This document shows positions 1-12,200 of a stretch of DNA of 35,489 nt, piece by piece. Made by a program: the position numbers and the translations under genes. The DNA lies in NCBI GenBank assembly GCA_900128585.1, contig LT642199.1, positions 1-35,489 of the forward strand, written 5' to 3'. The notes under the pieces are model-generated. The model did not search any database. It was not told the DNA's origin and saw only the letters and a list, made by a program, of their open reading frames with translations. The stretch comes from Stramenopiles sp. TOSAG23-3. Lineage: Eukaryota > Sar. How positions within the stretch are numbered: position 1 is the first letter of the stretch; every line of letters starts with the position of its first letter.

Positions 1-78
1 AAGAAAGAAAGAAAGAAAGAAAGAAAGAGTCGAAAGAAAGAAAGAAAGAGTCGAAAGAAAGAAAGAAAGAAAGAAAGA
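1..78. repeat. (AAAG)n microsatellite
   Basis: Tetranucleotide AAAG/GAAA array at the left edge of the window, interrupted twice by GAGTC. It probably continues beyond the window. Purine-rich on the + strand, like several other spacer repeats here. Confidence 0.95.
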
Positions 79-625
79 ATGATCAGATCACCATCCAACA
101 TCACAGGGAGGAAAAAAGGAGTCATCGTAATATTATATTACAGTACAATAAAAAATTAAAATTAAATAAATCGTAATTAATTAATTATTAAATTAGTGTC
201 TATAATAATTAAAATGTATCGTATTCTCTTACGGTATAATACTATAGTACCACCAGTATATCTGTCTGTTTTTAAAAAAATTAGAAAAGGGGTCTTGAGC
301 GATTTGTGGGAGTGTGTGTTCCTAAAAATAAATTCTTTGTGTAAAATGATTTCGTTAAAGTGTCCTTCTTATCAATTGTTTGAGGATTTGGTACGTACAC
401 ACAATAAAACTTCTGATGAAAAGCCTCCCGGTTAAAGTTTAATACATGTCTGTGCTCAATATTCGTACATTTCCGGTAAAATTAATCATTTTTAAAAATA
501 ATTTATTCATCCGCCGCACCCTGAGCTGCCGGTGTTTCCTTGGCACCCGCCGTTTGAACGCCACCACGTGCTTCCACGTGGCCAGCGAGACGCACGAAGC
601 TCCTTTCCAAAACTTGACCCAATGG
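79..625. other. AT-rich spacer downstream of the phosphatase gene
   Basis: About 550 bp between the edge repeat and the stop codon of the phosphatase gene. It is AT-rich up to about 430, then more balanced. It holds the presumed 3' UTR of the phosphatase. Short open frames here have no recognisable protein features, and I see no RNA gene. Confidence 0.6.
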
Positions 626-1156
626 TTACACGATCGTGCAGCATATTCCATTCTTTCGTCGAGGTACATAATCTTCCAAGAAACGGATTTGCTTATCGTT
701 GATCGCGCCACGGCGTTTTTCACGAATAAACTGGATCGCATCAAAGGGGTTTTTCCCCGCTTCGATCAAAGCGATGGCGACGAGGACCGGGGCCCGGCCG
801 AGACCAGCGACGCAGTGGACCGCGATGGCGGCGGCTGCATCTTGCTGTTCGTACTTGTCCGCCGCCGTGGCCGGGCCAAACGTCTCGTCCACCACGGCAA
901 GCCACCGTTTGATAATGTCTTCGGAAGGAGGATCGCCGTCTTGAAATTCCATCTCGTGCATTTTTATCCCCGCGGATTCCATGGAGGCCGCCTCGTAGTG
1001 GGGCTCGCAGCACCGCACGCAGGCGGTCGCGCGCCCCCGAGTGAGGTCCTTCACGTACATATCGATGTTGGACTTGCTCGGGGAGTCCATGATGAAGAAC
1101 TTCATGTTCTTAAACATGACCACAGAGGGCTTGTTGTACCTATCCAGCTGATTCAT
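626..1156 (-). CDS. PTP4A/PRL-type dual-specificity protein tyrosine phosphatase, prenylated
   Basis: Predicted 176-residue phosphatase of the PRL (PTP4A) family, close to the 173 residues of animal members. Seen directly: the P-loop HCVAGLGRAPV with the CX5R nucleophile cysteine and arginine; the upstream acid loop FQDGDPPS; the IQFIREKRRGAIN segment typical of PRLs; and a C-terminal CTIV that fits a CaaX prenylation box, preceded by a basic stretch (RRKNGIC). PRLs sit on the plasma membrane and endosomes through this lipid, and in animals bind CNNM magnesium transporters. The CNNM link here is only inference. I chose the ATG at 1156 because the sequence from MNQLDRYNKP aligns with the family's start. 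The frame is open about 60 bp further upstream (to 1216), but that extension looks unlike the family. Single exon. The gene lies alone, divergent from the kinesin gene 1.9 kb away. Confidence 0.93.
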   Translation of the reverse strand: MNQLDRYNKPSVVMFKNMKFFIMDSPSKSNIDMYVKDLTRGRATACVRCCEPHYEAASMESAGIKMHEMEFQDGDPPSEDIIKRWLAVVDETFGPATAADKYEQQDAAAAIAVHCVAGLGRAPVLVAIALIEAGKNPFDAIQFIREKRRGAINDKQIRFLEDYVPRRKNGICCTIV

Positions 1157-3033
1157 GGCTGATGCGGGAAGTCGAGTTGCAGAACACCGTTTCACTAATA
1201 TTATACAGAAACACACACACTAATTCTGACCAGTATCGTTTACCATACAGACCAGTGTACAACTACGTATCTTGTCGCTATCCACAGAACGCAAATATAC
1301 CTCCACCTTTCCTCCGTGACGTTTTTAACTATCGTACTAACAGATCTACTACCTTGGATGCTTCGTGAAAAGGATTCGGGATTGGCATATATATTATTCT
1401 ATAGAAAAGAAAAAGTAGAACCAACCTAACAAAACGTGCGTGCGGGCGTATCGACCAAAGGAAGGGAGCGGACGAATGACCGTACTATTACTACTTTCAA
1501 AATATATTAGTTACGAAAACAATTTCTTTATCTGTAACTACTTTTCTCTTGGTCTTTTTAAACGTGTATCTCTGTATGAACCGCCATCCACGAACCAAAT
1601 GTGGAATTCATCGTTGCCCCATTCAATGATGAGATCATATGCTCTATAGAACCTCTCCAAATTAATTCTTTTGGCCGGTCTGTCGGTCGTCGGTTGGGAC
1701 TTGGACCTGGTGGTCGCTCGTCCGTCGTTGAAAACAAAACATCTAAACAGCAAGGAAATAGAAGAAGAATGGCTTTATTTCTTTTTTATTCCTATGCTAT
1801 AGCTACTACAAGAGGTTAATCTACTCTTCTTTTAGGAAATAATAGCCTTCGATTCGGATTGTGTTTTCCATGATTTTGTACTTGTAATATTTTTATTTCG
1901 TATTGTGTTATTAGGTAAATGTTATATACTGAATAGGATACAGAAAATTAAGCCATTTTTTCTTCTTCTTTTTGAATTATTACAGATTCGCTATCGTTAC
2001 ATTTCAGTACTTAATATGGTACCGTAGAATACAACTAATAATGTATGATATGATTATGCTGTTATTTTTTTATTATATAGAATATTTGAATGTATTTGTA
2101 TATAGTCGTTTATTATAATATTCATTAATTTATAGGTAAAAAGGTACAGTAAACAGAGGATCTCGTTTTTAAAATATTATTTACAACAAATAGCAAACAG
2201 CGGAGAAAGAAACTCAACCCCTGGCTCTCTTCTCTGTTAAAAAGACAAAAACTGCCTTTTCTTTTGATCCGCAATCAAGTCATATGGGAGGGATGGTGTC
2301 TTTTTTTGCAAAGTCAACGTATGCTACAGTACAGCTATTCGATTGTATTAATATGCAATATGGTGAAAGGGCCAACTTTGAACTTCCTTGTGCAGTTTTC
2401 TTTAAAATCTCCTATGAAGAAATATTAGAACAGACTGTATCTTACCATTCTCTTTATTTACTTACTTCAGAAAGAAAGAGGCTCTGCCGTTTGCAGGGGT
2501 TTCAACTATTAATGACATAAATATAGAAACAGATAAGGAGACGAGAACTCCTCTTTTGTATTTTATCGAGATATTATTTTATAGTCTTCGTTCATAGCGT
2601 AGATTAGATTAGATTCGATTAGGATGATTTTTACTTAGTTCCCAGCTTATCTAACCTAATGCACAGAACCAATCACTTAGAACTAGTCGTCCACTACAAC
2701 TTACTTAATTAATAGAATAACAAGACCAAACATAGTAGAACCAACAACACCCCCACCATCAAGAAATAAAATAAGATAACTACTAATAATAACAGCAATA
2801 AATAATAATAGACAATAATAAAAAGAAGAAGAAGTAATAAATTTAAATAATATAAAACAAAACAAAAATAGCAGCAATTTGTTGCTGTTCAAATTTTACA
2901 ATGGTTTCTTAAGGCCATGTTTCAACAGCCACCAAGGAACTCTAATAGCGAGGCAATGAAAACTCCACTTCATGCACAAAGCAACGCCGAAGAGTTGATA
3001 TTAGGATAATTTTTAACCCGTTTTGAATACATA
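1157..3033. other. AT-rich divergent spacer
   Basis: 1.9 kb between the divergent starts of the phosphatase and the first kinesin, so it must hold both promoters. It is strongly AT-rich with A/T homopolymers and many short in-frame stops. A small more GC-rich patch lies around 1670-1735, but the frames across it begin with non-ATG codons and show no domain. I see no RNA gene or recognisable promoter box. Confidence 0.6.
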
Positions 3034-5889
3034 ATGGGCGGTGGCTCTTCGAAACCCCCGGTGCGGGAAGAGTTAGCTGACGCGGGTCACCAAGACTTTG
3101 CTTCGCCCGTCCCCGGCACAAACAATTTTGAGAACACGGATATCAGTGCTGGCTCTGACTTCAACGCCCGGGTCATTACCGCAAACGTAGTAGACGAGCA
3201 CGAGCCTTTTCATGCAAACGATTATGAAACGGCAGCAACCACCCACGACACTGCCGCAGAGACGACAAAGTGGGCCTTCGAACTGATACCTTGGTATGAC
3301 GAACAAAACCGCGATGCTGTGGAGACACTGCAGTCCGTGATAGCAGGGATTCATATTGACACGAGGGATGACTTCGGGAACACCTTGTTGATGATGGCCG
3401 TTCACCACGACAAAACGACCCTTGTGCGGTGGGCGATAGGCCAGGGGGCAGACGTCAATGCCATCAATTTCGCGGGCGTGTGCGCACTCCACATTTGTTG
3501 CCACGAGTCCAGTGTACACCATGAAATGGTGGAGACGTTACTAGAGAACAAGGCGAACACGGAAATTCCAGATTCCAACGGCTGCACCATCTTGCACTAC
3601 GCCGCGTCGGCGGGGGATGCAAAACTTGTCACCCTGCTGCTCCGCTATGGGTCAAAGGCGGGCGCTGCGGATTCCCAGGGGTTTACCGCTATAGAGTATG
3701 CGTTCGAATCTGGGGATGACCGGTGCACCGCGATGCTAATGGACGCACAGGAACGCCAAAGAGAACAGGACAATCGTTCCAACGCCTCGGCCTCCGGGGG
3801 GAGGGAAGTTGGCGTGGCAGCTGATGGGGACTGGGAAGAATACGTGGACCACATGTCGGGGCACGCTTACTATTTTAACAAGAAAACGAAGGAGACGTCG
3901 TGGGAGCGGCCGTACGGCTACAACATGCAAATTGCAGGTGCGGAGGCAGAGTTGATGACGAGGCAGTCCAGCCCTGATCGAAATAGAAAGAAAGAGAAGA
4001 AAGACAAGAAGAAGAAGAAGAAGAAGAAGAGGAAGAAAGAAAGAAGGGAAAGAGAAAAGGCGTTAGAGGAAAGCCAAGAAGGGGAAGAGCCCACGTCCGC
4101 ACAAGCCAGCAAAGCTTCCGCGTCTGACGATGGTAGTTCAAGCGATTCGGGGTCAGAAGCCGAAAGGATACAAAAGAAGAAGGCCAAGAAGGCCAAGAAG
4201 AAAAGACGGAAAGAACGAGAAAGCAAGGAGGCGGACAACGACGACGATGATGAAGAAGAAGGGAGCAAAGTGGCATCGGCTGGCAAGCGTAGCACCCTCC
4301 TTGACACCTGGCGGCGGGTCGCGTGGAGGGAAGGGATAAAACGCGTAGCTCAGCGGCGAAGAAGGAAGGCTCTCCAGGCCGCCAGAGAGCACATGCGACA
4401 GCAGCAAATTGAGACTATGCGACAAATGGAAGAAGAGCATAAGAAACGGATGGAGGAACTGACTAAGAAGACGCTCCAAGAAACCCAAATTATCAAAAAG
4501 GAAGCAGAAAAGCATAAAATGGAAGCTGCGCACCATAGAACGGAGGCAGAAAAGCACCGAGACGAGAAGGAGAAAATACGAGGAGAAATATCGGCGAGCA
4601 CGAACGAGGAAAAGAGGCGGCTGGAGGAATTAGCGGCAAAGCACAAGGCAGAAGCGGAAGAGTGGAAGCGCAACCACGCTGAAGAGCAGAAGGCCAGGGA
4701 AATAGAAGAACACGCACGAAAGGAAACAGAAAAAGCCTATAGAATAGCGAACGAAAGGGCCAAGAAGGAATACAACGAGAAGATGAACATCCTTGGTAAC
4801 ATCAGAGTCTTTGCAAGAATTCGGCCATTGATTGGTATAGAACGAGACAAAGGCTGCGAAAGGGTGTTGTCCAGTGAAAAGTACGATAAGTATGACAGCG
4901 TAACGGTAAATAATCAAGAAAAAGGCCGCAAGAAGGCGTTTCAGTTTGATCGAGTATACACAGATACGGCAACGCAGGCAGAGGTATACGCTGGAGCAGA
5001 ACCATTGCTGCAGAGCGCATTGGATGGGCACAATGTGTGTATCTTTGCCTATGGCCAAACTGGAAGTGGGAAAACCTTCACCATGAACGGTGATAGGAAA
5101 AACAAGGAAACAAGAGGGCTAATGCCGAGAACATTTGACTTGGTGTTCGAGAAGATTGAACAAGAAAAACTCTTAGAAGTTGAGGTCCGAATGTTTATGC
5201 TCGAATTGTACCTCGACAAATTGATCGATCTGTTTAGCGATAGTAGTGATGACCAGAAAGAAAAAATTATAATACGAAAAAATAGGTTTGGGACGGTGAT
5301 GCCGACGGGCGTGAATGTACGCGTTGCAAACGAGGCTGCGGACTTGTACGACTACTTTGACGAAGGCATGGTCAAACGGAAGGTATCTAGTACAAAAATG
5401 AACGCAGAGAGTAGCAGGTCGCATTTGATCGTAAGCATCATACTCAATCTGAAAGACAAGCGGACAAACGATGTATCCGAGGGAAAAATCACCCTGGTTG
5501 ACTTGGCAGGATGCGAACGGGTGAAAAAAAGCGGCGCAGAAGATCAGGCGCTAAAGGAAGCACAGTCCATCAACCAAAGTCTGTCAGCCTTGGGGAACGT
5601 AGTATCCGCTGTGTTGGGAGGTCAAAAGCACATTCCATACCGAAGCAATGTCCTGACCCTTCTGATGTCAGACACAGTAGGTGGCAATGCAAAAGCACAA
5701 ATGTTTGTGAATCTTAGTCCTGCGGATTATAATGCCGGTGAAAGTGAAAATTCAATGGTTTTTGCCCAAAGGGTAAAACAAATCAAGAACCAGAGTAAGA
5801 GCGAACGGGATGCAGAGATTGTCAAAATTAAGTTGCAAAAGCAAGTCATGGAACTTCAACGAAAGTTGGATGCTCAACAAAAGGTTTAG
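3034..5889 (+). CDS. Kinesin-14-type C-terminal motor with ankyrin repeats and a WW domain
   Basis: 951-residue motor protein. Order of domains: a glycine start MGGGSSK that fits N-myristoylation; ankyrin repeats about 112-240; a WW domain about 263-294 with W267, W290 and P293; lysine-rich low-complexity and acidic/serine tracts about 320-420; long coiled coil about 440-585; motor about 588-935. The motor has GNIRVFARIRPL immediately before it, P-loop GQTGSGKT at about 674-681, switch I NAESSRSH near 790 and switch II DLAGCE at 823-828. A C-terminal motor preceded by this neck is the mark of kinesin-14, a minus-end-directed microtubule motor family. The WW domain suggests binding to proline-rich partners. 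I know of no standard kinesin class with ankyrin plus WW, so cargo and cell role are open. ATG at 3034 is the natural start. Single exon. It converges with the secreted-protein gene and has a copy of the dispersed AACAAGAAAATTGGCTGTT element 75 bp past its stop. Confidence 0.93.
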   Translation: MGGGSSKPPVREELADAGHQDFASPVPGTNNFENTDISAGSDFNARVITANVVDEHEPFHANDYETAATTHDTAAETTKWAFELIPWYDEQNRDAVETLQSVIAGIHIDTRDDFGNTLLMMAVHHDKTTLVRWAIGQGADVNAINFAGVCALHICCHESSVHHEMVETLLENKANTEIPDSNGCTILHYAASAGDAKLVTLLLRYGSKAGAADSQGFTAIEYAFESGDDRCTAMLMDAQERQREQDNRSNASASGGREVGVAADGDWEEYVDHMSGHAYYFNKKTKETSWERPYGYNMQIAGAEAELMTRQSSPDRNRKKEKKDKKKKKKKKRKKERREREKALEESQEGEEPTSAQASKASASDDGSSSDSGSEAERIQKKKAKKAKKKRRKERESKEADNDDDDEEEGSKVASAGKRSTLLDTWRRVAWREGIKRVAQRRRRKALQAAREHMRQQQIETMRQMEEEHKKRMEELTKKTLQETQIIKKEAEKHKMEAAHHRTEAEKHRDEKEKIRGEISASTNEEKRRLEELAAKHKAEAEEWKRNHAEEQKAREIEEHARKETEKAYRIANERAKKEYNEKMNILGNIRVFARIRPLIGIERDKGCERVLSSEKYDKYDSVTVNNQEKGRKKAFQFDRVYTDTATQAEVYAGAEPLLQSALDGHNVCIFAYGQTGSGKTFTMNGDRKNKETRGLMPRTFDLVFEKIEQEKLLEVEVRMFMLELYLDKLIDLFSDSSDDQKEKIIIRKNRFGTVMPTGVNVRVANEAADLYDYFDEGMVKRKVSSTKMNAESSRSHLIVSIILNLKDKRTNDVSEGKITLVDLAGCERVKKSGAEDQALKEAQSINQSLSALGNVVSAVLGGQKHIPYRSNVLTLLMSDTVGGNAKAQMFVNLSPADYNAGESENSMVFAQRVKQIKNQSKSERDAEIVKIKLQKQVMELQRKLDAQQKV

Positions 5890-6240
5890 GAGAGTTTGTT
5901 TAAATTTTAAAGTAAAAAAGCGTAAGGTACTAGATGCGCATTTTTTTGGTGTCTTTTTTTTTAAAAACAAGAAAATTGGCTGTTGTTGTTATTTAAGTAA
6001 TTAAATATAGCTTCATCATACCCTAATCCTAACTTGGTTCTGTTATAGTATGTTTTATGATATTAAATATCTAATGTTGCAAATTTAGATCAGTTCTACA
6101 ATTGGGATAATCGTTAGAGAGTCTTAAAACATTACACTATGATATATCATTAGTTTTTTTTTTTTTAAATATGTAAATTATCATTTATTTTGCGCACTCG
6201 TATTTCAGACAACTGTAAAAATTCATTCCAACACGCGACT
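5890..6240. other. Convergent 3' spacer
   Basis: 351 bp between two facing stop codons, AT-rich, with one copy of the dispersed element near its left side. It should hold the 3' ends of both transcripts. No other feature seen. Confidence 0.6.
5961..6006 (+). repeat. Dispersed element copy 1 (core AACAAGAAAATTGGCTGTT)
   Basis: Full 19-base core match followed, after a short GTTGTT insertion, by TTAAGTAATTAAA as in copies 3 and 4. It starts about 70 bp after the kinesin stop codon, in sense orientation. No inverted partner is visible nearby. Confidence 0.85.
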
Positions 6241-9200
6241 TTAGCGGACCCAGATGCCGACGACAGAGGGAATTTCTGCGTCGCTGCTACCCGATGCCCT
6301 CTTCGAATCAACTATCCCAGCGCATTTCGGTGTATGGTCAACCGAAACATAAAACGAAGTGTAGCCTTGTTGGGCATCGACTGACCAATCGCATTTCGAT
6401 TTGCTCGGTGGAACGCCTACGAGGCCGTAGGCATGACCATTGCATACGCCCATCGTCCCCGTCCCGGTGTACATTTTCCGTGGAAGGTTACAGTTGCCTT
6501 TCAGGCAAGTCACATCTACTGGACTAAAGTAAGAAGAATCTTGGCTATCCCTATCGTTGCAATTTCTTGCGGAGTGAAGCTCCGGGGCGACAGATTGGTC
6601 CTTTGGCGTTGGAATTCCGAATTTAACAACCTTTTGGTACGATTGCAAAGATCCGGTCGATTCTAAATTCTCGGCGGCCTTGTACGCGCTATTCCAGGAG
6701 TACGCCATGGACTCACTAGCCTGAACTACCCACAACGAGTTGATATTCGCGCTTCCCTTACGCTCAGACGGAGACCACTTCCCGTTGGTGGTCAACAATC
6801 GTCCACTCAGTTCACCGTGTTGAGCGTAGCCCAACAGTGTCCAGCCTCCTCCGTCCGTTGTCATATCACAGTATACTTCCGTGCCTTTGTACATTCTAGC
6901 GCAATCATCACTGTAACCGTTGCCGTTATCGTCGGCGCATGCAGCTCCAAAAGTGGTATGCTCAGGTGGGAAAATGGTGTAAATTCCATCCCCTCCGCCG
7001 GTCGCCAAGCCCTGCAATTGCTTGCAAGTCTTCGGGCGGGCCAGCCGAACGACAGCTTCCTCCCATTTTCTTCTCTGCGCATCTACAGCTTTCCTCTCTT
7101 TGTCTAATAAAGATTTGGCATTGGTCATATTTCTTTTGCACGGGGAATTTTCCGCGCAGGCCTCGTCTGGGGTCAACCCCGGAGGGGGTGTCTCCACAGT
7201 GTAATTGAAGACCATTACGTAGTTATCAGCCCCACAAGCGGTTTTGGCATCGCCAGCACATGGCATCGAGCACGAGGACATGGGCGCCTTATCAGCGGTT
7301 GGCATGTCTTCCCCACATACGCAATATTTGCCTGCCTTCACACCGGCGTACGTGAAATTTACATTTTGTCTATAGCATGCCGCGGCGCACTTGTCTGGCG
7401 TCATGTCTTCTTGTGCAACATGGGCGGTGTAAGGAAGGACAACTGGAAGGTCGTCGGGGGTCTTGGAACCACCAGATTTTGCAGCAAGAAGGTTTTCGGC
7501 TTTTTCCGCTGCCTTTTTCGCATTTTTGGCAGCTTCCGTCATCTCTGTCATGCGATGGTTGGACGATTCCTCCGCAGCTTTCAAGCCTTGGACTTCCTCT
7601 TCCATCTTCTTCAGTTTGGTGCGCATTGTGACAGCATCGCCCGATTTGTCAGATTCACTATCCGACAGGGATGTTTTCGCGGCTTCTGCTGCTTTCAACG
7701 CCTTCTGAAGGCGCACATCGTTGTCTTTCGCGTCTTTTGCTTCCTTGAGAGCATCGCGCGCTTCACCTTCCAGTGTTACCAGGGCGGAGTTGCTTCGATC
7801 CAGCGTTTCTTTGTAGCACCCAACCTCGACCGTCCCAAAAGTCTCCGATCCAGTTCCCGCCAACAATTTCATGACGGTTGCTCCTACTTGAGACGTTCCT
7901 GCGGGTGCATTGAGGGGAAGAATCTTGTCGGTGAACTCTCCGCCACGGCGGCGCACGTGGAAGACTTGTCGCCCAATGCGAACAGCTTCGCCACGCTCAA
8001 CCTTACCCCGCAAGTCACAGTTCGTTTCCAGGGTCAACGAACCCTGGATGACACTTCCAGTGCATGGAAGTGGTATCCAAACTGGGGCTCCTACGGCAGC
8101 AAATCTGTTGGCAGATTTTCCATACTTCCAGAATTTCGGGAAACGGCTATTGGGTCCAGCCACCGGGGAACCACGACGGTTTCCAGTTTCTCTTTCCTGC
8201 TCGCTCTTCATTTCTTCCGGGCTCATGGATGCGGTTTCTCCAGCATGGCGCACGTACGGTACACGGCCGCGCAGCTTTTTCTTGCTATCGCAGTTCTTGC
8301 ACTTGTCGCCAGTGAGGTCTTTCATTCCGCCACTAACGCCTTCGTCCCTCAATCGTTCGAGCTTGTTCAACTCCGATTCGTATGCGCCGCGCATGCTTCG
8401 CTGCTTCTGCATAATTTCTAGCTTGTACTTTTCTGAGCTCTGGGCGTATCCAAGCGCGAGTTTGTCGCGACGAGAGCGCTCCGATATGTATAGCTCGTCT
8501 AGACGGTCCTGCTCTCGGCGCCACGCTTCCTCAGTTTTTGCATCACGCAGGCGAAGGTCGTCTTCCAGTTTAAGTGTGTCCTGCCTCATCTTTTCGAGCT
8601 CACGCATATGCTTCTTGCGCGCCTCTTCGAGCTTGTGGTCTTCCTCTTCTCTAGAGTTGAAGTCTTGGCGCTCCTTTCGTAGCTTGGATTTGTCCCCTTT
8701 AATTGTGTTTGCTACGTGTTTCTTGTACTTCTCTGTTTCTTCCCGCAAGGCATCTCGCTTCGCGCGAAGCTCCTTCATGGCCTTCACCATGTCCCTGGTG
8801 GTCAACTCGGCACGCTTTTGTGATTCCTCCGTCATGGACTTGACGTCCTCTTCTAGCTTCTTCTGCACTGCGGCAACGCGCTTCCTCATCTCGGCGCGCT
8901 TCCTCTCCGCCAGCTCGTTTCGAGAGGGGGGCAAATGGCTCAGTGGGAAGGCGGGGGTGCTGTGAAACTTAGATGTGACTGGGTAGGGCGTCGGGGCTGG
9001 GCCACAGGCAGTCGATTCCATTGCGACTTCGCTCGGGGCACTCCCCATTTCATCGTAGCACAGGCAAGACAGGGTGGCATTGACGAGCATGGCAAAGTCC
9101 CCGCTGTCAATGTGCGCTGCTTGCTGGACCATCGCTTGGGCCTTGGCATCTACGCTCACGCTTTGCTTAAATCGGAACTCGCCGGGGTGTGCCAATTCAG

Positions 9201-12200
9201 CGGCTAGACTATCTCGTGCCGCAACCATTGCAAACGCCTCTGGACTCAGGCGACTGGCCACAGGGGAGTCGGACGTTACTACCGCGCTGACGCCCTTTTC
9301 CGCCAACATTTCAGAGATTTGGTTCAACTCCCAGTGCACTTTTTGCAATTGCTGGTGGGCCATCCCTTTCTTCTCCATCACCCGTGCCTCCGCGTTTTGC
9401 AGAAACGAGACGAAGTCCATGTGCGCGGCGTATTGCACGCGGCCTGCTACCCCAGCCATGGTGGTTTTGCTGCTCAATTCGAGGAACTGAGCGTTCATCC
9501 CCAACGCATCGGCGAAATGGGCCCCGCTCTCCACGGCGGCGCAGGCCTCCTTCAACGGCGACTCGTTCGCAACAAAGCCGTTGGGAAGGCCGTCTTTCCC
9601 CTTCGAAGCTCTAATAATACCCTCCTTCATCAGCTGCTTCTCCAACGTCGAAAACAAGGTAGTCCCTCGCGCCAAATTGAGGCACCGGACCACTTTGAAG
9701 GCGCGCGCGTTCTCTACCTTGGCCTTCTTTTCCGCGCCCGAGATCGCGGAGTAATTCCCACGCTCGCTCTCAGCCCTAGTGACGGTCGCATTCAGCCACG
9801 CCTCTACGGTGGCGACGTCGCGCTCAAGCATGGCGCGCTTCATGGTAACCTTTGCCCCACCATCGACCTTTGGAAATTTGGCGTCGACATCCCTCCATTC
9901 GTGGGAGTTCGACGTGGCGATGAACGGCGACCTGGCACTCAACCACGGGTTTCCCTTCGTTTCCAGAAGGCTTTCGTCGTCGCCGTTGAGGATGCCCACG
10001 AGCGGCCCGTCCGCGGTCGCATTTTCTGGGTTCTTTTTCTCCTCCTGTGCTTTCAGGTCCTCCAGGGAAGTCGCGTTCAGGTACTTGCCAAGCCCAGCGC
10101 ATTTGGACTTGACCGAATACGTAAGCCACCCGCAGCCCGCCGGCTTCGCAAACCCGCAGTTCTGGTTCACGTGGACCTGGCTGCGGCCGTTGGCAACGGC
10201 AATCTCGTACGTGCCGACATAGTGCTCGGGCTCGTGGTGAGGGCGCAGGCCAAGGCAGTCCTTCCTATCGCACCCGTACACGTGCATCCAGCACTTCGCG
10301 CCCGCCTTCAACGCTGCGCCCTGGGCCGTCTTCAACGCCGCGGTTTCGTGCCAGATCATGTCTGGGATCGCAGTTCCCATGTCGTTCGTTGCGTTCTTGG
10401 GCGAGTCCGAAAATGTGTAAATGCCGGCCGTCTGCGACGGGTCGTTGGACTGGCAGGAGACGCGAACAACGAGGTCGTCGTCGGCCATGAAGCAGTTGTC
10501 AAACTCGGGCGAACAGGTCTTTCCGACTTGGCCACCCTTGATGAGTGAGATTTCTACCTGGTTTCCCCGATTTTCGCACTTCTTCGCGGTGTGGCTTTTG
10601 TACCGGAACTCGGCCTCCTCTTCCGAGGAAAAGCCGCGAATGCCTGTGGCTCCGGTCGCGCCACCCAAGGCCTGGACGGCTTCGGGGAGGGATTCCTTGA
10701 CCTTTGGCACGAGCGGGATGTTCCCTAAGAGGTCCTTGGTTTTGATCGGGGCCACTTCGTCCTCGAACGTATTGGTCTCTGCAAGTTCTTGCTTGAGCAC
10801 GTTCAGCTTCTCCCTTGCGCAGTCATGCTGGGTGACGCACTCGGACACCTGGGCCCACTTCGCGCGAAGCGTCTCCTGGACCTTCTTGTGGTCGTCTTTG
10901 ATCTTGGTCAGCTTCAGGACGTTCTCCGCGCTGCAGACGGCCGAGCTGGTGCTCCCCCGAACCTCGCAGGCCGCCAAGCGCTCGCTGGCGCGGGTCAGCT
11001 GGCGCCCGTTAGCCTTGAGCTTTTGGGTCAGCTCCTTCCGCTCCGTCGTCTTGCTCAGGAAGCACTGCGCGGCCGCGGCGTCCCCCTTCGAGTCGGCAAT
11101 GGCCTCGCCGGTCATCCGCGTGTACTCGACGCGGACTTTTTCCAGCGTGCGCTTGGCCGCGCGTAGGCGCGCCGCCAGGGCGTCGTCTTCTAGGTGGGAC
11201 AGGTCGCCCTTCTGAAAGGTCGTCCGCATGGTCATGTGGCGCTGGCGCTCGATCTCGGTGTGTAGAGCGACCTCTTGCTTTGTCTTCTGTGCGGTCCACT
11301 TCCCGTGGCAGGCCTCGGCGTCCTTCTGGGCCTTGATGGCGTCCGCCTGGGCGGCGACGAGAGCCTTGCGCTGCGCGGTGAGCTGGTTGTGGTACGCCTC
11401 GCCAGGCTCGCGGCGGGCCTGGTACATCGTTGCGTCCGCGGTGGTGGCCAGCGTCTCGCCGACCTGGGCCAGCTCGTCCATGATGCCCGCCTCGCGGGCG
11501 ACGGCGGCCTTGCGCTTGGCGGCGCAGAGCCGGACCTGGCAGGCCGCGTAGCAGACGGTGTAGTTTCCTAGGGTGGTGACGCTGCACTGGTGGTCGCAGG
11601 AGTCGACCAGGGGGCTGGTATCGTTCCCGAAGTCGACGGTGGGACCCAAGGGCCCCTCCGGCAGCTTCTTTACGCGCTTGGGGGCCGGGGCCTTCCCGAA
11701 CTCGCAGTCCCCGCGCTTGAAGCAGTCCTCCCACTGCTTGCTCTGCTCGAGCTCCTGGCGCTCCCGGGCCTTCTCCTGCTCCTTGACGGCCTGCTCCTCC
11801 CGCTTCTTGAGGGCCTGCTCCTCCCGGCGGCGGCGCTCCTCCTCGGTCATCGGGGCGGGCTGGGGCTTGGGGTGGCGCGGCTTCAGCAGGTGGTGGTAGT
11901 CCGACATGTTGAAGTGCTTGACCTTCGGGGCCGGGGCTTCCTCGGCGTGGTGCTCGCAGCGGCAGGTGAGGAACTCCCCCTCGTTCTCCGCGCGGCAGTA
12001 GCAGATCGCGTGCTCGTACCGGGCGGTCATCTTGGCGATGATGTCCGACATGCGCATGACCTCGTCGGTGGTGACGACCCAGTCCTTGTTCTCGTAAAAA
12101 TAGGCCGTGGTGTTGGTGAACGGCAGGTCGAACCTGAGCTTCGGGACGATGTCCTTGTTCGGCTCGTAGATCAAAAGGGCGTCGGCGGGCTGCCGGTCGA

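Noticed and set aside
1157-1216. 20-residue N-terminal extension of the phosphatase
   Set aside because: PRL family members begin at the position of the ATG at 1156. The extension has no similarity to the family, although translation from further upstream cannot be excluded.
2284-2520. 78-codon + strand frame in the phosphatase-kinesin spacer
   Set aside because: Short, in AT-rich DNA, no motif, and no sign of codon bias like the real genes.
7366-11899. Several + strand open frames of 100-400 codons within the secreted-protein gene, such as 7366-8421, 7910-8965 and 9319-10548
   Set aside because: They lie antisense to a 2072-codon frame with signal peptide and recognisable domains. Their length follows from high GC and coiled-coil codon composition, and none shows a domain.
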